A stretch of 64,000 nt of DNA. It comes from Halomonas halocynthiae DSM 14573 (GTDB lineage Bacteria > Pseudomonadota > Gammaproteobacteria > Pseudomonadales > Halomonadaceae). The stretch covers positions 219,309 to 283,308 of the forward strand of contig NZ_KE384439.1 in NCBI RefSeq assembly GCF_000425725.1, written 5' to 3'. Positions 37,882 through 48,135 of this stretch are shown in pieces; positions within the stretch are counted from its first letter, which is position 1, and the number at the start of each line of letters is the position of its first letter. The notes beneath the pieces are model-generated. The model worked only from the letters and a program-made list of their open reading frames with translations. It was not told the DNA's origin and did no database searches. The position numbers and the translations under genes are program-made.

Positions 37882-40800
37882 TCAGGCTGCCTGAACTTTC
37901 TTATTCAGTGTCGATAAAAGTGTTTCGATAAACGTAAACCGCGAGTCTGCGTCGGGTAAGTCGGCGTGTAGGCATAAGGTGTCGGCTCCTTCAAGCCGGT
38001 AGCAGTCTGGCGACGACTGAATCAAGGTTACCAGTGTGAGAGGGTCAACCTGAGTGTCCGGGGTAAACGTCACACGTCCTTTATTAGCCCCAATATCTAG
38101 ACGCGTGATACCAAGAGCTTCGGCACGCAGGCGTAACTTCGTTTGGCGAAGCAGCGTTTTAACTGGTTCGGGTAACAGCCCAAATCGGTCAATCATTTCT
38201 ACCTGTAGCTCTTTGAGCTGAGCATCATTTTCAGCGTTAGCAATGCGTTTGTACATCACTAGCCGTTGCTGTACATCAGGCAGGTAGTCGGCAGGAATCA
38301 GCGCGGGTAGGCCGAGGCTGATTTCTACGCCCTCGGTGAGTGGTGTTTCGATATTGGGCGTTTTTCCTTCACGAATGGCTTTGACGGCTCGGTCTAGCAT
38401 CTCCATGTACAAGCCATAGCCAATGGCTTCCATTTGCCCGCTTTGCTCATCGCCAAGCAGTTCGCCAGCGCCGCGAATCTCCATGTCATGGCTGGCTAAT
38501 GTGAAGCCAGCACCAAGATCTTCGGCTAGGCTAATGGCCTCTAGCCGTTTGATAGCATCGCGGGTCATCGCTTCGGGCGGCGGGGTGAGTAGGTAAGCAT
38601 AGGCCTGGTGGTGGCTGCGGCCAACTCGGCCACGTAGCTGGTGAAGTTGTGCCAAACCGAACTTGTCCGCGCGCTCGATAATAATCGTGTTGGCGCTGGG
38701 CACGTCGATACCGGTTTCGATAATGGTTGAGCAGACCAAGACGTTGAAGCGCTTATGATAGAAGTCTGACATTACCCTTTCTAGACTGCGTTCGGGCAGC
38801 TGGCCGTGAGCCACTGCAACACGGGCTTCTGGCACCAGTTCGCGTATTTTCTCAGCGGCAGTCTCAATAGTGCGGACTTCGTTATGAAGAAGATAAACTT
38901 GGCCGCCGCGCAGAATTTCGCGTAACACGGCTTCTTTTATTAAAGCATCGTCGTGGCGTTTGACGAAGGTTTTTACCGACAGTCGGCGAGCCGGTGGAGT
39001 GGCGATGATTGACAAGTCCCGGATACCGTTCATCGCCATATTCAGCGTGCGCGGAATGGGCGTTGCGGTTAGGGTCAGGATATCCACTTCGGCACGTAGG
39101 TTTTTCAGCTTTTCCTTTTGGGTAACGCCAAAACGATGCTCTTCATCAATGATCAGCAACCCCATGTTGGGAAAGCTCATGGATTTAGAAAGCAGTTTAT
39201 GTGTGCCAATGATGATGTCTACTTTGCCTTCGGCAATACGCTGAATGGTGCTTTGTTGCCCTTGTTTGCTTTGGCTGTTGGTGAAGCGGGAGACCAGTTC
39301 TATGTTGACTGCAGTATCGGCGAAACGGTCACGAAAGTTTTCATAATGCTGACGCGCCAGCAGGGTGGTTGGCACCAGGACGACGACTTGGCGGTTGCTC
39401 TGAGTTGCTAGAAACGCCGCGCGCATGGCCACTTCGGTTTTGCCAAAGCCGACATCGCCGCAAACCACACGGTCCATGGGTTGGGTGGCGGTCATGTCTG
39501 CAATGACTGCTGCAATAGTGACTTGCTGGTCGGGGGTTTCCTCGAACGGAAAGCTGGCGGCAAAGCGCACGTAGTCTTGGTCAGGTGGTGTGCTGGCAAA
39601 GCCTTGGCGTGCTTCGCGGCGTGCGTAAACGTCGAGAAGTTCAGCCGCGGTATCACGAATTTTTTCTGCAGCTTTGCGGCGGGCTTTTTCCCACTGCTCA
39701 GAACCAAGCCGGTGCAATGGTGCGAGTTCATCGTCTGCTCCGGCATAGCGGCTGATCAGGTGCAGGTTGTCTACAGGCACATACAGCTTGGCACCCTCGG
39801 CATATTCTAGTGCGACAAACTCAGCAACTTGATCGTTGGTTTGTAAGGTCTCTAACCCTTTGTAACGGCCCACGCCGTGAGCTTGATGGACGACCGGTGC
39901 GCCGGATTGCAATTCCGACAAGTGTCGAATTACGAGTTGATCGTTGTCGGTGGCTTTTTTTCGATGTCGGCTTTGGCGCACAATATCGCCAAACAGCTCG
40001 GTTTCGCTGATCACTGCTAGTTTCGGCTCGTCCAGCCAGAAGCCCGAGCTTAGCCCACCTTCGGTAATTGCCAGAGGCATGTTTTGCTCGGCGAAGGCTG
40101 TGAAACTGTCGACATCAGTAATTTTACGGCCAAGTGGTGTAAGAACGTCCTCCATGGCCTCGCGACGACCGCGAGACTCCGCCACCATCAGAACTCGCGT
40201 CTCAGTGTTTTCCTCAAGAAATGACTTGAGCGAAGCCAGTGGCTGGTGCGACCGAGCATCTACGGCAAGTTGGGGTAGAGGGTGGGCCATGGTGCCTAAG
40301 GCATGGCGATGCGTCTCATCGTTAGTGAGTTCGACTCTGGGGTGGTGTTTGATAGCAGCGAATGTTTCGGCCACCGGTACGAACGCGCGGTGGGGTGGTA
40401 GCAGTGGTCGCGTGGGATCGACACCCAAGTTATCAAAGCGGCTTGTTATCGCCTCCCAGTGGTGCTCGGCGGCTTCGAAGACATTTGGTAGCAGTGCCAC
40501 GCGAGTGCTGTCGGCTAAGTGTTCAAACAGTGTGGCGGTATGTTGGAAAAATAGCGGTAAATATTGCTCAACACCTGGTGAAGGAATGCCTTTCAATGCA
40601 TCCACGTAAAGCGGGCACTGACGTGGATCTATGTCAAATAGGGTCTCAAAACCTTCACGAAAGCGAGCGATGGCCTCGGGTGACAGGGGATATTCGTGGG
40701 CCGGTAACAGCTCGACATGGTCTATCTTGACGTCGCTGCGCTGGGTGTCTGGATCGAAATAGCGCAAGGTGTCGATTTCGTCATCCATTAGGTCGACCCG

Positions 40801-41340
40801 CAACGGGGCATCACTTCCCATCGGATACAAGTCGATGATGGCGCCGCGTAATGCATATTCGCCGGGTTCAAAGACCGTTTCTACGGCACGATAACCGGCC
40901 AGAGAAAGCCGTTTTCGAAAGCCTTCACGATCAAGCTGCATGCCGGTAGACAGCGTCATGACGCGCCCAGCAATGTAGTCTACTGGTGGTAAACGTTGCA
41001 TCACGGTATTAATGGATACCAACACAATGCCGTGTTCACCATCCTGCAGGCGGCGAAGAGTGCGTAGCCGTGCCGAAACAATCTCCTGGTGTGGTGAAAA
41101 GCTGTCGTAGGGCAGTGTTTCCCAGTCGGGAAAGGGTAAGACGGGGAGCGTTGAGAAAAACTCAAGCTCGCTCTCAAGGCGCTGGGCTTGTGCAGTGTCT
41201 GGAGTGATTACCAGTAAGGGGGCGTCGTCGGCCAAGCGTGCCAGCGCCAGAGCGGTTGCACTGCCAGCGGGTGTTTGCCAGTAGAGAGTGTCGCGGAGCC
41301 CGTTAGGGCGAGTGGGAGCAAGAGGCTGTAAGAGGGTCAT
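37882..41340 (-). CDS. mfd: transcription-repair coupling factor
   Basis: ATP-dependent translocase that removes stalled RNA polymerase and recruits UvrA. In 1152 residues the UvrB-homology modules come first (YDSFSPHQEIVSARLRTL), followed by the RNA polymerase-interacting domain (GRYKGLETLQ), then the RecG-like motor with GDVGFGKTEVAMRAAF, DEEHRFGVTQKEKLK and TATPIPRTLNMA, and the C-terminal TRCF domain. Full length. Divergent from the GAPDH gene, an arrangement shared with Pseudomonas. Confidence 0.98.
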   Translation of the reverse strand: MTLLQPLAPTRPNGLRDTLYWQTPAGSATALALARLADDAPLLVITPDTAQAQRLESELEFFSTLPVLPFPDWETLPYDSFSPHQEIVSARLRTLRRLQDGEHGIVLVSINTVMQRLPPVDYIAGRVMTLSTGMQLDREGFRKRLSLAGYRAVETVFEPGEYALRGAIIDLYPMGSDAPLRVDLMDDEIDTLRYFDPDTQRSDVKIDHVELLPAHEYPLSPEAIARFREGFETLFDIDPRQCPLYVDALKGIPSPGVEQYLPLFFQHTATLFEHLADSTRVALLPNVFEAAEHHWEAITSRFDNLGVDPTRPLLPPHRAFVPVAETFAAIKHHPRVELTNDETHRHALGTMAHPLPQLAVDARSHQPLASLKSFLEENTETRVLMVAESRGRREAMEDVLTPLGRKITDVDSFTAFAEQNMPLAITEGGLSSGFWLDEPKLAVISETELFGDIVRQSRHRKKATDNDQLVIRHLSELQSGAPVVHQAHGVGRYKGLETLQTNDQVAEFVALEYAEGAKLYVPVDNLHLISRYAGADDELAPLHRLGSEQWEKARRKAAEKIRDTAAELLDVYARREARQGFASTPPDQDYVRFAASFPFEETPDQQVTIAAVIADMTATQPMDRVVCGDVGFGKTEVAMRAAFLATQSNRQVVVLVPTTLLARQHYENFRDRFADTAVNIELVSRFTNSQSKQGQQSTIQRIAEGKVDIIIGTHKLLSKSMSFPNMGLLIIDEEHRFGVTQKEKLKNLRAEVDILTLTATPIPRTLNMAMNGIRDLSIIATPPARRLSVKTFVKRHDDALIKEAVLREILRGGQVYLLHNEVRTIETAAEKIRELVPEARVAVAHGQLPERSLERVMSDFYHKRFNVLVCSTIIETGIDVPSANTIIIERADKFGLAQLHQLRGRVGRSHHQAYAYLLTPPPEAMTRDAIKRLEAISLAEDLGAGFTLASHDMEIRGAGELLGDEQSGQMEAIGYGLYMEMLDRAVKAIREGKTPNIETPLTEGVEISLGLPALIPADYLPDVQQRLVMYKRIANAENDAQLKELQVEMIDRFGLLPEPVKTLLRQTKLRLRAEALGITRLDIGANKGRVTFTPDTQVDPLTLVTLIQSSPDCYRLEGADTLCLHADLPDADSRFTFIETLLSTLNKKVQAA

Positions 41341-41587
41341 GATGTCGGCGCTGTAAAAAAGGCTGTTGGGTCATCGCTGGCGTCAAAAACAAACGGCGCG
41401 GCTCACGCAGGCTGACCCGCCGTTGGATGAGTGAAATGTGCGTATATCATACCAGCCCAAGGCGTTCTTGTAGTGAAATGGGTGATTGTGTAGTTCCCCT
41501 ACAGAGGGTGCGACTAACACGACATTGCCCTGAGGTGCTGTGATCAGGATAATGCCGGAACTTCCGTCCCAGTGAATGAGGCCTCTC
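41341..41587. promoter_or_regulatory. divergent mfd/GAPDH intergenic region with a stem-loop
   Basis: This 247-base gap must hold the promoters of both divergent genes. One inverted repeat, aacggcg/cgccgtt (41392-41398 with 41418-41424), has a 19-base loop and is followed on the minus strand by a T-rich stretch, so it could be a leader attenuator for mfd. I see no clear -35/-10 pair for either gene. Confidence 0.3.
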
Positions 41588-43048
41588 GTGAGTCAGCAAT
41601 CCCTCGATACCGTCTTCCAAGAATGGCACGATAACCAAGCCATCGCCGAGCAGATGATCCCCCTTATTGGCCGTTTGTATCGCCATAACAATGTTGTGAC
41701 GACGATGTTTGGTCGTTCGCTGTTCAACCGCAGTGTGATCCGTATCATCAAGGATCATCGTTTTGTTCGTAAAGTCGAGGGGACTGAACTTAACGTTAAA
41801 GACACTTTCCCGCTGGTTCAAGCCATGATGGAGCTGAATCTGGGGCCAGCTCATGTCGATGTGGGCAAGCTGGGCGTAATGTGGAAAAAACAGGGTGGTG
41901 GTGATCCTGTTGCGTTTATGCGTGAGCAGCTTGCCCAAATTGTCGATGCGCATGATGCTCAGGTTGTTGGCAAGACTCAGGATGTTGTGCTGTATGGGTT
42001 TGGGCGCATCGGCCGAATTCTGGCTCGTGTATTGGTTGAGAAGGCTGGCGGCGGCAATTTGTTGCGGCTTAAGGCGATTGTTGTGCGTGGTCGTGGTGAT
42101 ATTGCCAAGGACCTGGAAAAGCGTGCCAGTCTGCTGCGTCGTGACAGCGTACACGGCCCATTTGATGGCACGATCAGTGTTGACGCTGAAGCGCGTACGC
42201 TGACGGCTAATGGTAACGTCATCAAGGTGATTTACGCGGACTCACCGGCTGAGGTGGACTACACCGAGTATGGTATTAACAATGCGGTAGTGGTCGACAA
42301 CACCGGTATCTGGCGTGATGAGGCTGGGTTAGGGCAGCATCTGGCGTGTAACGGCGTTGCTAAGGCGGTGCTCACAGCGCCAGGCAAGGGCGATATCAAG
42401 AATATCGTTTATGGCGTTAATCATGATGATATCAGTGAAGATGATCGCCTGATCTCCGCGGCATCCTGCACGACCAACGCGATTGTGCCAGTGCTCAAAG
42501 TGCTCAACGATGAGTATGGTATCGAGTCTGGTCATGTGGAAACCGTGCACTCCTATACCAATGACCAAAACCTGATTGATAACTACCATAAGGGAGATCG
42601 TCGCGGGCGTAGCGCGCCTCTTAATATGGTGTTGACTGAGACAGGCGCTGCCAAGGCGGTGGCAAAAGCCTTGCCAGAGCTTTCTGGCAAGCTGACGGGT
42701 AACGCAATTCGTGTGCCTACCCCGAACGTTTCTATGGCGATTCTTAACCTCACGCTGGGCAAGGACGTTGATGCGGCTGCGCTTAATGACTACCTGCGCG
42801 GCATGTCGCTGGACTCGCCCTTCCAGAAACAAATCGATTATGTTGACTCGCCTGAAGTGGTTTCTACCGATTTCGTGGGCAACCGTCATGCAGGTATCGT
42901 TGATGCCAAGGCAACTATCGGTAATGGTCGTCATGCTGTGCTTTATGTATGGTATGACAACGAGTTCGGTTATAGCTGCCAGGTAATTCGCCTGCTGCAA
43001 CACATGTCTCATGTGGATTTTGTCAAACTGCCTCAGACGATCGCTTAG
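41588..43048 (+). CDS. gap: glyceraldehyde-3-phosphate dehydrogenase, long form
   Basis: GAPDH with an N-terminal extension of about 125 residues before the Rossmann motif VLYGFGRIGRILA, as in the approximately 490-residue Pseudomonas enzyme that also lies beside mfd. The catalytic Cys is in SAASCTTNAIVPV and the C-terminal active-site segment is WYDNEFGYSCQVIRL. The GTG at 41588 has tgagg upstream; the ATG at 41576 (four residues longer) lacks one. In pseudomonads this type is linked to gluconeogenesis. A strong terminator follows. Confidence 0.92.
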   Translation: MSQQSLDTVFQEWHDNQAIAEQMIPLIGRLYRHNNVVTTMFGRSLFNRSVIRIIKDHRFVRKVEGTELNVKDTFPLVQAMMELNLGPAHVDVGKLGVMWKKQGGGDPVAFMREQLAQIVDAHDAQVVGKTQDVVLYGFGRIGRILARVLVEKAGGGNLLRLKAIVVRGRGDIAKDLEKRASLLRRDSVHGPFDGTISVDAEARTLTANGNVIKVIYADSPAEVDYTEYGINNAVVVDNTGIWRDEAGLGQHLACNGVAKAVLTAPGKGDIKNIVYGVNHDDISEDDRLISAASCTTNAIVPVLKVLNDEYGIESGHVETVHSYTNDQNLIDNYHKGDRRGRSAPLNMVLTETGAAKAVAKALPELSGKLTGNAIRVPTPNVSMAILNLTLGKDVDAAALNDYLRGMSLDSPFQKQIDYVDSPEVVSTDFVGNRHAGIVDAKATIGNGRHAVLYVWYDNEFGYSCQVIRLLQHMSHVDFVKLPQTIA

Positions 43049-43084
43049 TTTACGTGTTCACGCTAATGTGAATGCGCTCTAAGA

Positions 43085-43116
43085 CAAAACGCCGACCCCT
43101 TGGGGTCGGCGTTTTG
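43085..43116. terminator. GAPDH gene intrinsic terminator
   Basis: A long GC-rich hairpin (43085-43098 with 43103-43116, cttg loop) has A and T runs on its two outer arms, so it can act in both directions. It lies 36 bases after the GAPDH stop. Confidence 0.9.
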
Positions 43117-43226
43117 CGTTGAAGTGAGTCGTTTTGGGCTGCCGGTCAGTCAGGTCTATTCGTTTAAGGTGGTGTGTGATAGCGGAGGGTTGGGAATTCT
43201 GGCGCGTTGTGCGACCTAAGGTCAGG

Positions 43227-43255
43227 TGGCCATTCATGTCAGCTATCTTTATAAT
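43227..43255 (+). promoter_or_regulatory. candidate nqr operon promoter
   Basis: A consensus tataat box at 43250-43255 with a tggcca -35-like hexamer at 43227-43232 (17-base spacing), 126 bases before nqrA in an otherwise empty gap of about 260 bases. The leader contains no other clear signal. Confidence 0.5.
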
Positions 43256-43380
43256 ACGGTGGATTTTTGGGGCGGTCCGGACGTATCCGGGGCCGACGAA
43301 TAATAATCTGACAACGAAAAGAATTCGGATCCATCCGTACCCCTTTCTTTCGTATATCCGATCCAACAACGGGCGAGACT

Positions 43381-44730
43381 ATGATCGAAGTCAAGAAAGG
43401 CCTGGATCTCCCCTTCACGGGGGCGCCGGAGCAGCGCATTGAAGATGCGCGTCCGGTGCGACACGTGGCTATCCTAGGTACCGACTATATCGGCATGAAG
43501 CCGACCATGGAGGTCCGGGAGGGGGACAAGGTCAAGCTGGGCCAGCTACTCTTTACTGACAAGAAAATTGACGGTGTGCAGTTTACTGCACCGGCCGCTG
43601 GTGAAGTGGTTTCAGTAAATCGCGGTGAGAAACGTAGATTGCTGTCGGTAGTGATCAAGGTTGACGAGGCTGAGGAGTCTGTGAGTTTTACGGCTCATGG
43701 GCGCGAGGCGCTGGCTGGGCTTGAGCGTCAAGCTGTTGTCGATCAACTGGTTGAATCTGGTTTGTGGACGGCATTGCGTACACGTCCTTATTCACGCACG
43801 CCTGCACCTGACAGCACTCCTGAAAACATCTTTGTAACGGCGGTTGATACGCACCCGCTATGCCCAGATCCTGCCGTTATTATTGATGAGCAGAAAGAGG
43901 CGTTTGAAGATGGCTTGAAAGTGCTGACTCACTTGACCGAAGGCCAAGTGTTTTTATGCACCGCGCCAGGGGCTCAGATCAGCGGTGGCGACATCAAAGG
44001 GGTGACACAGGAAACCTTTGGTGGTGTTCACCCTGCAGGGTTAGTGGGAACACATATCCACTATCTCTCGCCGGTCGGTTTGAAGAAGCGTGTTTGGCAT
44101 GTGGGCTATCAAGATGTAATTGCCATTGGCAAACTCTTTGCAACAGGTAAGCTCGATGTCAGCCGTGTGGTAGCTATTGGTGGCCCGCGTGCTGAAAAGC
44201 CTCGCCTGGTGCGTACTCGCTTAGGCGCTAGCACCGATGAGCTGTTGGCAGGCGAAGTCGTAGAACCTAAAGGGACTCGTGTTATCTCTGGCTCGGTATT
44301 CTCCGGCTTTTCTGCCGAAGGAGCCATTTGTTACCTGGGGCGTTTCCATAATCAGTTCAGCTTGCTTGAAGAAGGTAACAAGCGCACGTTTATGGGGTGG
44401 ATCTCTCCGGGGCTCAATCGTCATTCGGTCATGGGGATCTATCTCTCTAAGCTCAAAGGCTTGAGCAACTATGCGCCAACCACTTCCACGAATGGCTCGG
44501 AACGTGCCATGGTGCCGGTAGGGGCTTATGAGAAGGTGATGCCGCTGGATATTCTGCCCACTCAGCTGCTGCGTTCGCTGATTGTTGGTGATATCGAGCA
44601 AGCCATGCAACTTGGCTGCCTTGAGCTGGATGAGGAAGATCTTGCCCTGTGCACTTACGTGTGCCCGGGCAAGTACGAGTATGGTCCCATCCTGCGTGAC
44701 AATCTCTCCATGATCGAGAAAGAGGCCTGA
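43381..44730 (+). CDS. nqrA: Na+-translocating NADH:quinone reductase subunit A
   Basis: Peripheral subunit of the sodium-pumping respiratory complex Na+-NQR, thought to help form the quinone site. The 449-residue product has the family N-terminus [17 protein letters not shown], a biotinyl/RnfC-like fold ([19 protein letters not shown]) and the C-terminal [19 protein letters not shown]. First gene of nqrABCDEF; its stop is shared with the start region of nqrB. Confidence 0.97.
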   Translation: MIEVKKGLDLPFTGAPEQRIEDARPVRHVAILGTDYIGMKPTMEVREGDKVKLGQLLFTDKKIDGVQFTAPAAGEVVSVNRGEKRRLLSVVIKVDEAEESVSFTAHGREALAGLERQAVVDQLVESGLWTALRTRPYSRTPAPDSTPENIFVTAVDTHPLCPDPAVIIDEQKEAFEDGLKVLTHLTEGQVFLCTAPGAQISGGDIKGVTQETFGGVHPAGLVGTHIHYLSPVGLKKRVWHVGYQDVIAIGKLFATGKLDVSRVVAIGGPRAEKPRLVRTRLGASTDELLAGEVVEPKGTRVISGSVFSGFSAEGAICYLGRFHNQFSLLEEGNKRTFMGWISPGLNRHSVMGIYLSKLKGLSNYAPTTSTNGSERAMVPVGAYEKVMPLDILPTQLLRSLIVGDIEQAMQLGCLELDEEDLALCTYVCPGKYEYGPILRDNLSMIEKEA

Positions 44731-44732
44731 TG

Positions 44733-45956
44733 ATGGGTATCCGAAAGACACTCGATAATCTCGAACCCCACTTCCATAAAGGTGGCAAGTACGAGAAGTT
44801 TTATGCGCTCTATGAGGCGGTGGATACCATTTTCTACAGCCCACCCAGCGTGACTAAAACGACGGCACATGTGCGTGATGGCGTTGATTTGAAACGTATC
44901 ATGATTACTGTCTGGGCTTGTACCTTCCCCGCCATGTTCTTTGGTATGTGGAATGCTGGGTGGCAAGCTAACCTGGCAATTGCTGACGGTTTTGGGGCAC
45001 TTGGTGGCTGGCGCGAAGCCGTTGTCATGACCCTGGCTGGGAGCCATGACCCGGGTAGCATGTGGGCCAACTTTGTTCTAGGTGCCACCTATTTTGTGCC
45101 CATCTATCTAGTGGCCTTTGTGGTAGGTGGTTTCTGGGAGGTGCTTTTCGCTGTTAAGCGTGGCCATGAAATCAACGAAGGCTTCTTCGTCACTTCCGTG
45201 CTCTATGCGCTGATTCTTCCGGCGACCATTCCGCTTTGGCAAGTGGCACTGGGTATCACGTTCGGGGTGATCATTGGAAAAGAAATTTTTGGTGGTACTG
45301 GCAAGAACTTCCTTAATCCAGCGCTTACCGGTCGTGCTTTCCTCTATTTCGCCTATCCTGCGCAGATTTCTGGTGATGCGGTATGGGTGGCTGCTGACGG
45401 TTTTACAGGGGCAACGATACTTTCTGAAGGCTTTCAGAGCGGCATGAGCGGCATCACTGCAATGTGGAGCTGGTGGGATGCGTTTCTTGGCTTTGTTCCA
45501 GGGTCTATTGGGGAAACATCGACTCTCGCCATTTTGGTAGGGGCTGTCATCTTGCTCTGGACAGGCATTGCCTCGTGGCGAATCATGCTGGGCGTACTGC
45601 TCGGTATGGTTGCGACAAGCTTGCTGTTCAACGTGGTCGGTTCTGATACCAACCCCATGTTTGCCATGCCTTGGTACTGGCATTTGGTTGTGGGCGGCTT
45701 TGCTTTCGGTATGGTGTTCATGGCGACTGATCCGGTGTCGGCCTCCATGACTAACCAAGGGCGCTTGTTGTTCGGCGCGCTGATTGGTGTGATGACGGTG
45801 CTTATTCGTGTCGTCAACCCAGCGTTCCCAGAAGGCATAATGTTAGCAATTCTGTTTGCTAACCTGTTTGCCCCGCTGATCGATCACTTCTTTGTTGAAG
45901 CCAATATCAAGCGTCGGATGCAGCGCACTGGCGTAACGGCTGAGGAGACTACCTGA
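44733..45956 (+). CDS. nqrB: Na+-NQR subunit B
   Basis: Core membrane subunit with covalent FMN and a large part of the sodium path. The 407-residue product starts [19 protein letters not shown], as in Vibrio; the second of two adjacent ATGs (44733) has better SD spacing to gagg. The FMN acceptor Thr lies in [11 protein letters not shown]. Further blocks include [19 protein letters not shown] and [16 protein letters not shown]. About ten spans; paralogous to RnfD. Confidence 0.97.
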   Translation: MGIRKTLDNLEPHFHKGGKYEKFYALYEAVDTIFYSPPSVTKTTAHVRDGVDLKRIMITVWACTFPAMFFGMWNAGWQANLAIADGFGALGGWREAVVMTLAGSHDPGSMWANFVLGATYFVPIYLVAFVVGGFWEVLFAVKRGHEINEGFFVTSVLYALILPATIPLWQVALGITFGVIIGKEIFGGTGKNFLNPALTGRAFLYFAYPAQISGDAVWVAADGFTGATILSEGFQSGMSGITAMWSWWDAFLGFVPGSIGETSTLAILVGAVILLWTGIASWRIMLGVLLGMVATSLLFNVVGSDTNPMFAMPWYWHLVVGGFAFGMVFMATDPVSASMTNQGRLLFGALIGVMTVLIRVVNPAFPEGIMLAILFANLFAPLIDHFFVEANIKRRMQRTGVTAEETT

Positions 45957-46774
45957 TGGCAAAGAGTAACGATTCCATCAAGAAGATTCTTACGGTGGCG
46001 TTCGCACTTTGTATTGTGTGCTCGATCATCGTCTCTACCGCAGCTGTTGCGTTACGCTCCAAGCAACAACAGAACATGGAGCTTGATCGCAAGTCGAATA
46101 TTTTGGCGGTGGCTGGTCTTTATGAAGAAGGTGTCAATGTCGAGGAAGTGTTCAGGTCGATCACGCCTCGTGTGGTGAACCTGCAAACCGGCGAGTACAG
46201 CGATCAGTTTGACCCGCAGACCTATAACAGCTTTGAGGCTGCCAAAGATCCGGCACAGTCAATCACGCTGTCTGGTGAAAAGGAGAATGCGGGGCTGTCG
46301 CGTCAGGAAAAGTTCAGCACCGTTTATCTGGTTGGTGACCCTGAAAGCCCCGATCAGATCATTCTACCGATCCGTGGTCAGGGGTTATGGGGGTTGATGC
46401 GCGGTTATCTGTCAGTGCAGGGTGACGGTAACACCATCGAAGGCATTACGTTCTACTCTCATAGTGAAACGCCAGGTTTGGGTGGCGAGGTAGATAACCC
46501 GAACTGGAAGTCCCAGTGGGACGGCAAAGAAGTTTATGCCGAGCCCGGTAGCCTTGAAGCTGCTATCAGTTTGGTTAAAGGTGGGGCTAGCAGTGAGACA
46601 GAGGTCGACGCTTTGTCTGGTGCGACGCTGACCAGTAACGGCGTGACCAACCTGGTGCGCTTCTGGTTAGGTCCGCAGGGCTTTGGTGAATACCTTGCCC
46701 GCTTCCGCAGTGGCGTCGAGAGTAATGAGGTGCAGAGCGCCTCTACCGACAGTAACCAGACTGAAGGAGCCTGA
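45956..46774 (+). CDS. nqrC: Na+-NQR subunit C
   Basis: Periplasmic flavoprotein with one N-terminal anchor ([20 protein letters not shown]) and covalent FMN on the Thr of [12 protein letters not shown] near the C-terminus. 272 residues, normal. Paralogous to RnfG. Its ATG overlaps the nqrB stop by one base and its stop is shared with the nqrD start region. Flavinylation needs ApbE. Confidence 0.97.
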   Translation: MAKSNDSIKKILTVAFALCIVCSIIVSTAAVALRSKQQQNMELDRKSNILAVAGLYEEGVNVEEVFRSITPRVVNLQTGEYSDQFDPQTYNSFEAAKDPAQSITLSGEKENAGLSRQEKFSTVYLVGDPESPDQIILPIRGQGLWGLMRGYLSVQGDGNTIEGITFYSHSETPGLGGEVDNPNWKSQWDGKEVYAEPGSLEAAISLVKGGASSETEVDALSGATLTSNGVTNLVRFWLGPQGFGEYLARFRSGVESNEVQSASTDSNQTEGA

Positions 46775-46776
46775 TG

Positions 46777-47445
46777 ATGTCAGAACCGACAACCAAGGGT
46801 GTCCTGACGACGCCTATTTTCAAAAATAACCCCATCGCCTTGCAGATACTGGGTATCTGTTCTGCGCTGGCGGTAACCAGCAGCATGGGCGTGTCGTTGG
46901 TGATGACGATGGCAGTAATCTTCGTCACGTCTTTTTCTAACCTGTTCATCTCCTTGATTCGAAATCATATTCCTTCAGCGATTCGTATCATTGTACAGAT
47001 GACTATCATTGCTTCGTTGGTCATTGTGGTCGACCAGATTCTCAAAGCGTATGCCTATGAGATGTCTAAGCAGCTCTCGGTCTTCGTTGGTTTGATTATT
47101 ACCAACTGCATCGTGATGGGGCGTGCTGAAGGCTTTGCTATGACCAACTCGCCAGGTTTGTCTTTCCTTGATGGCGTTGGTAATGGTTTGGGTTATGGCT
47201 TCATTCTGATGACGGTCGCTTTTGTTCGTGAGCTGCTTGGCTCCGGTACTGTGTTTGGCTTCACTGTGCTTGAGACAGTTCAAAACGGTGGCTGGTACGT
47301 GCCTAATGGCTTGCTGCTGTTGCCACCTTCTGCATTTTTCATCATTGGCTTGATTATCTGGGCGCTGCGTTCGTTTGATCCGGAGCAGGATGAAGCGAAC
47401 GAGTTCGTGATGAAAGAAAACACCCAGCCGAAGGAGGCGGTGTAA
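46777..47445 (+). CDS. nqrD: Na+-NQR subunit D
   Basis: Membrane subunit with six spans, paralogous to RnfE, contributing to the intramembrane iron centre and sodium pathway. In 222 residues the conserved Cys-bearing block is [16 protein letters not shown]. The second of two adjacent ATGs (46777) is chosen because aaggag is seven bases upstream. C-terminal [11 protein letters not shown] is polar. Confidence 0.96.
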   Translation: MSEPTTKGVLTTPIFKNNPIALQILGICSALAVTSSMGVSLVMTMAVIFVTSFSNLFISLIRNHIPSAIRIIVQMTIIASLVIVVDQILKAYAYEMSKQLSVFVGLIITNCIVMGRAEGFAMTNSPGLSFLDGVGNGLGYGFILMTVAFVRELLGSGTVFGFTVLETVQNGGWYVPNGLLLLPPSAFFIIGLIIWALRSFDPEQDEANEFVMKENTQPKEAV

Positions 47446-47446
47446 C

Positions 47447-48064
47447 ATGGAACATTATTTGAGCCTGTTCGTCGCGGCGGTCTTTGTTGAAAACATGGCC
47501 CTAGCGTTCTTCCTCGGCATGTGTACTTTTATGGCGGTGTCTAAGAAGGTTTCATCGGCCATTGGCTTGGGTATTGCGGTTATCGTCGTGCTGACTATCA
47601 CGGTGCCGGTCAATAACCTGGTCTATACCTATTTGCTGAAAGAAGGGGCGCTAACCTGGACGGGAATCAGTGGTGCTGAAGATATTGATTTGTCGTTCCT
47701 TGGGCTGCTGAGCTATATCGGCGTTATTGCCGCTCTTGTTCAGATCATGGAGATGTTTCTTGATAAGTATGTGCCGGCGCTTTACAACGCCCTGGGCGTG
47801 TTCTTACCGTTGATCACGGTGAATTGCGCCATTCTTGGTGGTGTATTGTTCATGGTTGAGCGTAACTATGATTTCGGTGAGTCCGTGGTCTATGGCTTCG
47901 GTGCTGGTGTTGGTTGGGCACTGGCCATTACTGCGTTGGCCGGTATCCGCGAGAAGCTCAAGTACAGCGACGTGCCAAGCTCCCTGCAGGGGCTGGGCAT
48001 CACCTTTATCACTGTGGGGCTGATGTCGTTGGGCTTTATGTCCTTCTCGGGAATTCAGCTCTGA
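47447..48064 (+). CDS. nqrE: Na+-NQR subunit E
   Basis: Membrane subunit with six spans, 205 residues, paralogous to RnfA; its Cys residues (VNCAILGG and MCTFMAVS regions) help hold the intramembrane iron centre with NqrD. SD aaggagg precedes the ATG, one base after the nqrD stop. Confidence 0.97.
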   Translation: MEHYLSLFVAAVFVENMALAFFLGMCTFMAVSKKVSSAIGLGIAVIVVLTITVPVNNLVYTYLLKEGALTWTGISGAEDIDLSFLGLLSYIGVIAALVQIMEMFLDKYVPALYNALGVFLPLITVNCAILGGVLFMVERNYDFGESVVYGFGAGVGWALAITALAGIREKLKYSDVPSSLQGLGITFITVGLMSLGFMSFSGIQL

Positions 48065-48135
48065 AGTGGCTCCTGTCCTGTCGGCGGTGTCAGGCACCGT
48101 CGATGACCAGGTAACGAAAGCAATAGGAAACCGAC

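Noticed and set aside
42329-43012. Long minus-strand frame opposite the GAPDH gene (227 codons)
   Set aside because: Antisense shadow of a certain gene, with no SD or family match.
45108-45758. Long minus-strand frame opposite nqrB (216 codons)
   Set aside because: Low-complexity His/Arg-rich translation typical of antisense to membrane-protein genes.
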